The notes under the pieces were generated by a model that searched no databases, was not told the DNA's origin, and saw only the letters and a program-made list of their open reading frames with translations. 64,000 nt of DNA. Origin: Opitutales bacterium UBA5694 (GTDB lineage: Bacteria > Verrucomicrobiota > Verrucomicrobiia > Opitutales > Opitutaceae). Location: the NCBI GenBank assembly GCA_002420185.1, contig DIHO01000011.1, forward strand, positions 62,001 through 126,000, read 5' to 3'. The position numbers were made by a program, and so were the translations under genes. Of the stretch, positions 35,628 to 42,399 are shown piece by piece. The number at the start of each line of letters is the position of its first letter. The first letter of the stretch is position 1.

Positions 35628-35662
35628 AACGGGTTCAGCTTCGGCTGGGCCCGTTTTCTTTT
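35628..35662 (+). terminator. Strong UUCG terminator with no gene in front
   Basis: AACGGGTTCAGC-TTCG-GCTGGGCCCGTT, a 12-bp stem with two G-U pairs and a UUCG tetraloop, followed by TTCTTTT. On the + strand it is a near-ideal rho-independent terminator. No + strand gene lies upstream back to the divergent M48 gene at 35374, and the TPR gene starts 88 bp downstream. It may end a small RNA transcribed from 35380-35627 or attenuate the TPR gene. Confidence 0.8.
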
Positions 35663-35749
35663 GCAGATCCTCTTTCCATTCGTATTGATTCTAAATTCCG
35701 TCCTGCCATCACAGCACGGCCGATCCAAGCCCACCTGCAACCAAAGCGA

Positions 35750-36259
35750 ATGAATCCGAGCGACAAGGCAGAGCTATTTTTCAACAAAGTCCTCTCCTAC
35801 GCTAACGGGTATCGTGAGCTCGGGATGTTCAAAGAGTCCCTAGCGGAGCTTTCCCATCTCCCCAAAACACTTTCTGATCGAGTCAAGGTGCTGCAAATGA
35901 AACTTGCGGTCTACTTCGATGCAAAGGATTGGCCGGCCGCCGAGTGCGTCGCTACGGAAATCACTCTCAAAGAGCCAAATGAACCTAATAACTTCGTTAA
36001 CCTCGCATTTGCCACGCGGCGAGCTAAATCGATACAAGAAGCGAATGCTATTTTGCTGAACGCGGTCGACCACTTTCCCAATGTGTCCCTCGTGCATTAC
36101 AATCTAGGCTGCTATGCCTGCATTTCCGGCGATCTCGAAACGGCGAAGGAACGCCTCGTTAAATCGATATCTCTAGATCCCGCCTATCGCGATACGGCCA
36201 AATCCGATGAAGATCTGGTTGCTCTCACTGATTGGCTGGAGAATCTAGAAATCGCCTAA
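35750..36259 (+). CDS. TPR-repeat protein
   Basis: A 169-residue soluble protein made of tetratricopeptide-like helices: MFKESLAELSHLP, DWPAAECVATEITLKEPNEPN, SIQEANAILLNAVDHFPNVS and VHYNLGCYACISGDLETAKERLVKSISLDPAY, the last two being good TPRs with the Gly/Ala/Pro spacing. It likely acts as a small scaffold in the cytosol. Partner unknown. It is convergent with dnaX (5-bp gap) and lies behind the terminator at 35628. Confidence 0.85.
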   Translation: MNPSDKAELFFNKVLSYANGYRELGMFKESLAELSHLPKTLSDRVKVLQMKLAVYFDAKDWPAAECVATEITLKEPNEPNNFVNLAFATRRAKSIQEANAILLNAVDHFPNVSLVHYNLGCYACISGDLETAKERLVKSISLDPAYRDTAKSDEDLVALTDWLENLEIA

Positions 36260-36264
36260 TGGCA

Positions 36265-37770
36265 CTAACAAATATCCTTCGGATCGATCCGCTTCACCTT
36301 CTCCAGCTTCGCTCGAAATAGCTCATCCATCAAGGCTCGGGCCTTCGCAGGGACCTTCGCAATCGCCTCTTCTAGAGTCGGTAGAGAATAGTCATCCTTA
36401 CTCGATTCACCGCTGGTGATCTCAGCAATATCGGATGCACCTAAATAGGCGGCCATTTCCTCCTCCAAGAGAGTCGGTCCACACTCCGCGAGATCTCCGC
36501 CTGAGTTAACAGGGTCCTCTTTTGGGGCAGGGCTGGTCTCGACGACCAGCTCGGAAGCTGGCTTTTCTCCAGGTGCTGCTTTCAGCGAAACCTCAGAAAC
36601 GATGGGCTTGGGCTCAGGCGAGCTAGATGTTAGGGTTTTTTTTTTTTCCTCAGGCAGCCCAGCTGCGATTCCCGAAAGCTCACGAATAATACCATCAATG
36701 GCTCGGGCACGACATTCTTCGGAGGCCTTTAATAACGCCACCTCGAAATTGACCTTTTCGTTCAATCCAAACTTCAAAGTGCTTTCACTTTGACGAAGGC
36801 TGTCTAACAATCGAGTTAGCGACTCCGTTGTCATGGGTGCACCGAGCGACGATCCAGTACCACCGGCCTTAACGGCCTCTAGGAGGGCTTCTCGCACTCG
36901 AGCTTGCAAATCGACCAGGGCTCGAAAGAAGTCCCGCCCTGAAGAATCGAATGAATCCACCAGCTCCAGAATCTTTATGTGATCACCCGTGGCAATCGCG
37001 GTAGCCAAGTCTGCGGTCTGCTCCGCTCCCACCAAACCATAGACCTGCAGGACATCTTCTTCCGCGACCGAATCACCACAAAACGCAATCATCTGGTCCA
37101 GGATGGACTGGGAATCGCGCATCCCGCCATCTGCCATTCGAGCAATCGCTTGCAATGCGGTATCCTCAGCGGATATTCCCTCCTGCTCGCAAATATATGC
37201 CAAACGATCTTTGATCAGCTTTTCCGAGATCGGCTTCAGGTCAAAGCGTTGGCAGCGAGATACGATTGTCGGCAAGACTTTGTGAGCCTCCGTCGTCGCA
37301 AACACGAATTTCACATGCTCCGGTGGCTCTTCCAAAATTTTCAGCAAGGCATTGAACGCCTGCGTAGATAGCATGTGAACCTCATCGATTATGTAAATTT
37401 TGTACTTCCCTTGACTGGGCGAGTACTGGGCGTCTTCGCGCAGGTCCCGTACCTGCTCCACGCCATTGTTCGACGCACCGTCAATCTCCAACACGTCCAT
37501 GCAGGAACCACTCATGATGGATTGGCAGATCTTCGAATCCTCCGGTGGATCCGCTAGTGGGCCATTTTCGCAATTAAGGCACTTCGCGAACAATCTAGCC
37601 GTAGTCGTTTTTCCAGTACCTCTTGGACCAACGAATAGATAGGCATGGGCTATTCGGTTCTGCTCGATCGCATTTCGGAGCGTCCGGACTACGTGGTCCT
37701 GCCCAACGAGATCATCGAATTTTTGCGGACGCCACTTGCGGGCAATGACCTGATATCCAGTGAATGACAT
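36265..37770 (-). CDS. dnaX: DNA polymerase III subunit gamma/tau
   Basis: The clamp-loader ATPase that loads the sliding clamp in replication. Start is ATG 37770 (MSFTGYQVIARKWRPQ, the universal DnaX beginning), 501 residues; an in-frame ATG at 37863 would add an unrelated 31-residue stretch coded partly by a repeat. Walker A GPRGTGKT is at 48-55, Walker B IIDEVHML near 124, sensor 1 FVFATTEAHKVLPTIVSRCQRF near 152-173 and the arginine-finger segment follows. In the zinc loop only Cys67 and Cys82 of the usual four remain; the middle two are Pro76 and Ser79. Around residue 375 the codons for EEKKKT contain 12 A's in a row, a slippage site expected to yield a short gamma form. Confidence 0.97.
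   Translation of the reverse strand: MSFTGYQVIARKWRPQKFDDLVGQDHVVRTLRNAIEQNRIAHAYLFVGPRGTGKTTTARLFAKCLNCENGPLADPPEDSKICQSIMSGSCMDVLEIDGASNNGVEQVRDLREDAQYSPSQGKYKIYIIDEVHMLSTQAFNALLKILEEPPEHVKFVFATTEAHKVLPTIVSRCQRFDLKPISEKLIKDRLAYICEQEGISAEDTALQAIARMADGGMRDSQSILDQMIAFCGDSVAEEDVLQVYGLVGAEQTADLATAIATGDHIKILELVDSFDSSGRDFFRALVDLQARVREALLEAVKAGGTGSSLGAPMTTESLTRLLDSLRQSESTLKFGLNEKVNFEVALLKASEECRARAIDGIIRELSGIAAGLPEEKKKTLTSSSPEPKPIVSEVSLKAAPGEKPASELVVETSPAPKEDPVNSGGDLAECGPTLLEEEMAAYLGASDIAEITSGESSKDDYSLPTLEEAIAKVPAKARALMDELFRAKLEKVKRIDPKDIC
36636..36647 (-). promoter_or_regulatory. A12 slippery run in dnaX (gamma/tau switch)
   Basis: Twelve consecutive A's in the dnaX coding strand (GAGG-A12-CCC). 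Zero-frame reading continues to tau. One A fewer gives KKKP then UAA; one A more gives NPNI then UAG. Both alternatives therefore end about 375-380 residues into the protein, close behind the ATPase core, as needed for gamma. Thermus dnaX uses transcriptional slippage on a 9-A run in the same way. Confidence 0.75.
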
Positions 37771-37786
37771 AGAAATAGGAATTAAC

Positions 37787-37813
37787 CGCAAAGCACGCGA
37801 AGAACGCAAAGAT
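37787..37813. repeat. Three 9-nt CGCAAAG tandem units
   Basis: CGCAAAGCA, CGCGAAGAA and CGCAAAGAT in tandem, immediately upstream of the dnaX start. This type of CGCAAAG-rich 9-nt array is a common intergenic repeat in many bacterial genomes. It may lie in the dnaX leader. Confidence 0.55.
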
Positions 37814-37884
37814 TTTCTTCGCCCTAACGATGTAAATTCTTCGAATGTGTTTAGTGATGGCACTTCGATCGCTCCGCTTATGGG

Positions 37885-37960
37885 TGGGACTGACTATCCT
37901 TAGTCAGCCGGGCCAATGAGGTTTCCCGAAATCGGCTGACTGAGAATTTTCAGCCCTACC
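37885..37960. repeat. Two REP-like palindromes in tandem
   Basis: First CTGACTA-TCC-TTAGTCAG around 37885-37909. Then GGCTGA and TCAGCC around an A/T-rich loop at 37933-37960; read on the - strand this one begins GGTAGGGCTGAAAATT. A close relative of the second element lies at 38991-39020. Confidence 0.5.
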
Positions 37961-38008
37961 ATTTAAAAATCGGAAGACGGCATATTGGACACCTTACAAG
38001 GAATCTCC

Positions 38009-38080
38009 GGTAGCAGGGGATCGCCGATCGCCCACAATCAAGAGTCATTTCCCATCGGCACTTGGCGATCGCCTGTTGCC
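38009..38080. repeat. Paired REP-like palindrome near the SRP RNA gene
   Basis: Two 26-nt inverted arms: GGTAGCAGGGGATCGCC on the left and, on the right read from the - strand, GGCAACAGGCGATCGCC. The spacer is about 20 nt. The architecture and the GGTAGC head match the element at 15640-15708. It lies 38 bp past the 3' end of the SRP RNA. Confidence 0.6.
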
Positions 38081-38117
38081 CCATTCAACTCTTCCTCTAA
38101 CCTGTATCAGGAAAAAA

Positions 38118-38220
38118 GGTGGCCAGGCACCCTACGGCGCATGTGAAGCGTGACTACCGTTGCTACCTTCCGGTCCTGGCGGAATTCGCCAGCCCATCAT
38201 CGCATAGGACCTGGCCGACC
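38118..38220 (-). ncRNA. ffs: Signal recognition particle RNA (4.5S type)
   Basis: The RNA of the bacterial signal recognition particle, which binds Ffh and directs nascent membrane proteins to the translocon. Read on the - strand, the conserved domain IV is plain: CCAGGACCGGAAGGTAGCA, with the GGAA tetraloop and the asymmetric loop beyond it. The 5' end GGTCGGCCAGG pairs with the 3' end CCTGGCCACC, closing the rod, and a TTTTTT terminator follows immediately. About 103 nt, the usual length of the small SRP RNA lacking an Alu domain. It lies upstream of dnaX on the same strand, separated by repeats. Confidence 0.93.
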
Positions 38221-38476
38221 GAAAACCTGACCCACTTTATCCTAGAATCAATATCAAATTTGGCGAAGTCGCGGATTTTATTGCTCACGGTATCTACGAT
38301 CTGCGAAACGAAAAATACACCCTCCGATAGGTATACGCCTGAATGAGCGGCACTCCAGTTTCCAGAATCGTAGTTGTCCTCTTCAACGACACCGACATAG
38401 CAAAGAAATTTCTGTATATACGTTTTTCCTAATTTACAATCAGTATTGAATTGCTGCCTTGTATGATCTACTGCTG

Positions 38477-38632
38477 TCAGGCAAGAAGCAGCATTCCGTG
38501 AATTTCATTTCTGGCCGCACTGATCAATCCTGGCGGAAAGCCTGACTGATAGCCTCCGATCCCCAGCGTCCCTATAATCACAAATATTGAGAGCACAACC
38601 ACAAGCTCGATCAACGTCGTTTCGACCCACAT
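38477..38632 (-). pseudogene. Prepilin N-terminal methylation segment, truncated
   Basis: A 51-codon frame beginning at ATG 38632 reads TLIELVVVLSIFVIIGTLGI near its start. This is the type IV prepilin/pseudopilin methylation motif (the Glu at +5 of the mature protein within a hydrophobic helix). The usual Gly-Phe before TLIE is missing (WVETTLIEL), and the frame ends after only 51 residues with no pilin head domain. It is best read as a broken pilin or pseudopilin gene. Confidence 0.6.
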
Positions 38633-38647
38633 CTAAAGGGACACAGC

Positions 38648-38925
38648 GAGATTGATAAGAGGCACCCCATGGGTCAAGAAGTTGATTATCCGCTAGAGCA
38701 GGCGTACCGCCCACTAAATAAAAACTAGTTGTCGCGGAACTTAGATTGTTTCGATCGAGCACCGATCTGAAATTGCCTGGCTTCCCGTTCGAAGCCAAAG
38801 TAACCATGAGCGGCGTCGAACAAAATTACATCCATCGAAGGATTAGAGACACCAGCCATTACCCTAATGAAATCAGAAACACTGGATCCGCTTATTCGAT
38901 TCGCTGATTGCTCTATCGTCCCCAC
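38648..38925 (-). pseudogene. Decayed pseudopilin-like C-terminal region
   Basis: In two overlapping frames the - strand reads ISGSSVSDFIRVMAGVSNPS and, after a frame change, TSFYLVGGTPALADNQLLDP followed by WGASYQ. The DPWG-x-x-Y element near the end is common in pseudopilins of the G type. The frames are not continuous, so this is a remnant. It directly precedes the truncated prepilin start and may have belonged to the same cluster. Identification is by pattern only. Confidence 0.4.
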
Positions 38926-38990
38926 TACCTTCCCTCGTCAGCTCTTAAAAGAAAATGCACCTCCCAGTTTTGAGGATGGAGCCTGAAACA

Positions 38991-39020
38991 GTCGGGCTGA
39001 TTCAAAATTTCAGCCCGTAC
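38991..39020. repeat. REP-like hairpin downstream of acs
   Basis: GGGCTGA-TTCAAAATT-TCAGCCC, a perfect 7-bp stem, followed by GTAC. It is nearly the same as the element at 37933-37960 and lies 12 bp past the acs stop codon, between acs and the pilin remnants. Confidence 0.5.
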
Positions 39021-39031
39021 TCCCTTCACGC

Positions 39032-40981
39032 TTAATCCTTGTTTGCCTGCAACTGCTTCACCACTGTAACATCTTCTAAGGTGGTTGTGTCGCCATGAAT
39101 ATCCTTGCCGGCAGCTATGTCCTTGAGCAGGCGACGCATGATTTTTCCGCTACGCGTCTTAGGCAAGGCTTTGGCAAACCGAATTTCGTCAGGCTTGGCG
39201 AACGGTCCAATTTCTGCGCCGACATGAGCCCGCAGCAGCGCTTTCAGTTTATCATCGCCGTTGAATCCGTCTTTTAGCGTAACGAAGCAAACAATGGCGC
39301 TGCCCTTAATTTCATGAGGACGCCCTACCGTCGCTGACTCCGCCACCGAATGATGGCTAATCAGAGCGCTCTCAATCTCAGCCGTTCCTAATCGGTGTCC
39401 TGATACATTCAATACATCGTCGATCCGACCGACGATCCAAAAATATCCATCCTTGTCCTGACGGCAGCCGTCCCCGCAAAAGTAAACGCCCTCGTACTCG
39501 CTCCAATAGGTTTCTTTGTACCGTCTGTTGTCACCATACAGAGTACGGAGCATACTAGGCCAAGGTTCAGTCAAAACCAGCTTGCCGCTGGTACCTTTAC
39601 GAACTTCCTTGCCGGCATCGTTGAATACCTTCGGAACCACCCCGAAAAAGGGCAGACCAGCGGATCCAGGCTTCGAGTAAACGGCTCCTGGGAGTGTTGT
39701 GATCATAATCCCGCCCGTTTCCGTCTGCCACCAAGTATCCACGATAGGGCAACGACCTCCTCCAATGGCTTTGTAATACCACTTCCAGGCCTCGGGGTTG
39801 ATGGGTTCTCCCACCGAACCTAGCAATCGCAACGAACTCAAATCGTGCTTTTTGATATGGTCTTCGCCCCACTTCATGAAAGCCCGGATGGCCGTCGGTG
39901 CAGTATAGAAGATCGTCACTTTATGGCGATCCACGATGGACCAAAATCGATCCGGACCAGGCTGGTTGGGAGCACCATCATAAATAACATTGGTCCCTCC
40001 ATTACTAAGAATTCCGTAGACGACATAGCTGTGTCCGGTGATCCATCCAATGTCTGCGGTGCACCAATACGTATCACTCTCCCTGAGATCAAAGACATAC
40101 TTTGAAGTCATGGTCGTCCCCAGCAAATACCCGCCGCTAGTATGTAGTACTCCCTTGGGCTTGCCCGTACTTCCACTTGTATAGAGAACGAATAGAGGCG
40201 TTTCGCTATCGAAGGCCTTGGCTTTGTGCACATGCGAAGCCGATTCTACTAAGTCATGCCACCAAAAGTCGCGGCCTTTCTTCATGTAAACCCGATTAGC
40301 AGTCCTCTTTAATGTGATAACACTTTCCACCGACGGACAGCCTTTTAGGGCCTGGTTGACGTTTACCTTAAGATCGATTATCTTTCCGCGACGCCACCCC
40401 CCATCCGCAGTTATCACCAGTTTTGCCGCGCAGTCGTTCACTCGATCCTTGATCGATTCAGAACTAAATCCGCCAAATATGACTGTGTGGACGGCCCCTA
40501 TGCGAGCACAGGACAGCATCGCCACAACGGCTTCGGCGACCATGGGCATGTAAATTGCCACTCGATCCCCCTTCCTGATTCCCAGGGACTCCAAGGCATT
40601 AGAAAACTTACAAATTTCAGTGTGCAACTGCCTATAGGTCAGTGTCTTCTGATCACCTGGCTCACCCTCAAAAATAAGGGCCGCCTTGTTCTCCCGAGGC
40701 GTCCCTAAGTGTCGGTCGACGCAATTCTCGCAAACATTTAACTTGCCACCTACGAACCACTTGGCGTGTCTTCCGTCCCACTTGAGGGTTTGTTTCCAAG
40801 GCTTCCGCCAACTGACCAAATCTTTTGCTTGAGTATTCCAGAACTTTTCTGGATTCTTAACAGACTCCGAGTAAAGCCTCTTGTATTCGGCCAGACTTTG
40901 GATGGCAGCCTGTTTCCTGAATTCTTGAGACGGTGGGAACTTTTCGTCTTCTTGAGAAACTGAAGTAATCTTGTTTGCCAC
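39032..40981 (-). CDS. acs: Acetyl-CoA synthetase
   Basis: A 649-residue AMP-forming acetate-CoA ligase of normal length, which activates acetate in the cytosol. N-terminal FWNTQAKDLVSWRKPWKQ, the P-loop-like YTSGSTGKPKGVLHTSGGY near residue 268, the substrate pocket DTWWQTETGG near 415 and the adenylate-forming core YFWIVGRIDDVLNVSGHRLG near 520 are all conserved. The catalytic and acetylation-controlled Lys sits in KTRSGKIMRR near 613. It converts acetate released, for example, by deacetylation of polysaccharides. Divergent from rho, with a 214-bp gap. Confidence 0.96.
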   Translation of the reverse strand: MANKITSVSQEDEKFPPSQEFRKQAAIQSLAEYKRLYSESVKNPEKFWNTQAKDLVSWRKPWKQTLKWDGRHAKWFVGGKLNVCENCVDRHLGTPRENKAALIFEGEPGDQKTLTYRQLHTEICKFSNALESLGIRKGDRVAIYMPMVAEAVVAMLSCARIGAVHTVIFGGFSSESIKDRVNDCAAKLVITADGGWRRGKIIDLKVNVNQALKGCPSVESVITLKRTANRVYMKKGRDFWWHDLVESASHVHKAKAFDSETPLFVLYTSGSTGKPKGVLHTSGGYLLGTTMTSKYVFDLRESDTYWCTADIGWITGHSYVVYGILSNGGTNVIYDGAPNQPGPDRFWSIVDRHKVTIFYTAPTAIRAFMKWGEDHIKKHDLSSLRLLGSVGEPINPEAWKWYYKAIGGGRCPIVDTWWQTETGGIMITTLPGAVYSKPGSAGLPFFGVVPKVFNDAGKEVRKGTSGKLVLTEPWPSMLRTLYGDNRRYKETYWSEYEGVYFCGDGCRQDKDGYFWIVGRIDDVLNVSGHRLGTAEIESALISHHSVAESATVGRPHEIKGSAIVCFVTLKDGFNGDDKLKALLRAHVGAEIGPFAKPDEIRFAKALPKTRSGKIMRRLLKDIAAGKDIHGDTTTLEDVTVVKQLQANKD

Positions 40982-41195
40982 TAATTATCCTTGATTTAGA
41001 AATAAGTTAAGGGGAGAAAATCGAATACCAGCAACTTAGCCCAATAGGGTCAAGCCTCGGATATAATAGCAAACTCTCAATTAGGATATGTGAACAGACA
41101 GAGCTTTTTCACGGCAGTCTCTTACTGCACATGTATCCGGATTTAATTACATCAGCTCCTCTAAACTAATAAACCACTCCCCTAACGCGAAGCGT

Positions 41196-42329
41196 ATGGC
41201 AGACGAAACCGAAAACAATAACGAACAGACCGTACAGGTTGAAGGTGTCCTCGAAGTAACTAAAAAAAAGACCGGGCAACTTCTCGATCTGAGAAAAAAC
41301 GGGCGTCAGCGCCCGACCGATCCCTTTATCCCAAAGGAATTGATTCGGCGCTTCAAGCTGAGAACTGGCAACCATATCATTGCCCAGGCAACCGCCGACC
41401 CCCGATTCCAGAATCCAAAGGTTAGATACATCGACACCGTCGACGGGCTCACAGTAGATGAGCGACGCAAGAAACTGGATTTCATGCAACTGACAACCAT
41501 CACTCCGGAAGAGCAAATCAAGCTAGAGACGACCAGGGATCGTATGACTACGCGAGCTATGGACCTGTTCTGCCCGCTCGGGAAAGGGACCCGTGGGATT
41601 ATTGTCGCCCCACCAAGGACCGGGAAGACAACGCTTCTCACTCACATCGCTCAAGGGATTAAAGCCAACCATCCCGATATTCGGATATTCATTCTTCTTA
41701 TCGACGAACGACCCGAAGAAGTTACAGACTTCCGGCGCAATATCGATGGAGAGGTTTGGGCCTCATCCAATGACGAAGACCTGCCAAGCCACCTGAGAGT
41801 CGCTGACCTTTGCGTTGAAAGGGCCAAACGCCAAGTAGAAGTTGGCAACGACGTCGTCATACTAATGGATTCAATCACTCGTCTCGCACGGGCTCACAAC
41901 TCAGCTAAGAAATCGGGTCGGACCATGTCTGGCGGTCTAGATATTCGTGCTTTGGAAAAACCTCGCCAAATTTTCGCCGCCGCCCGGAATACCGAGGAAG
42001 AAGGAAGTCTGACGATTGTCGCCTCTGCACTAATTGAAACCGGCAGCCGCATGGACGATATGATTTTCCAGGAGTTCAAAGGCACAGGCAATATGGAGAT
42101 GGTGCTTGATCGCAAAGTCGCGGAAATGCGCCTGTACCCAGCCATGAACATCGCTTCATCAGGAACAAGACGCGAAGAACTACTGATTCCAGGAGACGTG
42201 CTCGATGGTATTCACTTTTTTCGACGTGCCTTGGTGCAGCAGAAAACCGAAGACGCCACGGAAACCATGCTCACACGTTTGTCGAAGACCGATAGCAATC
42301 AGGACCTGCTCGATTTGATTAGCCGTTAG
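41196..42329 (+). CDS. rho: Transcription termination factor Rho
   Basis: The RNA-dependent hexameric helicase that ends transcription. With 377 residues it lacks most of the N-terminal helical subdomain of typical Rho (about 420). The cold-shock-like RNA-binding part shows GVLEVTKKKTGQLLDLRKNG and FIPKELIRRFKLRTGN. Then come Walker A APPRTGKTTLL near residue 134, ILLIDERPEEVTDF near 166 (Walker B region and Q-loop neighbourhood), DSITRLARAHN near 226 and GGLDIRALEKPRQIF near 250. ATG 41196 was chosen, as no in-frame upstream start gives a familiar extension. Confidence 0.95.
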   Translation: MADETENNNEQTVQVEGVLEVTKKKTGQLLDLRKNGRQRPTDPFIPKELIRRFKLRTGNHIIAQATADPRFQNPKVRYIDTVDGLTVDERRKKLDFMQLTTITPEEQIKLETTRDRMTTRAMDLFCPLGKGTRGIIVAPPRTGKTTLLTHIAQGIKANHPDIRIFILLIDERPEEVTDFRRNIDGEVWASSNDEDLPSHLRVADLCVERAKRQVEVGNDVVILMDSITRLARAHNSAKKSGRTMSGGLDIRALEKPRQIFAAARNTEEEGSLTIVASALIETGSRMDDMIFQEFKGTGNMEMVLDRKVAEMRLYPAMNIASSGTRREELLIPGDVLDGIHFFRRALVQQKTEDATETMLTRLSKTDSNQDLLDLISR

Positions 42330-42399
42330 TTTTCACCCCCTGTGTCTCTTTCTACAACCAATTCCGTCACCGCTTGAGCCATGCCCAGAGGCGATACCG

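Noticed and set aside
38505..38807. A 100-codon - strand frame as a normal gene
   Set aside because: Only its first half looks protein-like; the second half is out of frame with the prepilin segment. Treated as part of the pseudopilin remnants.
41166..41516. Antisense frames over rho
   Set aside because: Shadows of an unmistakable housekeeping gene.
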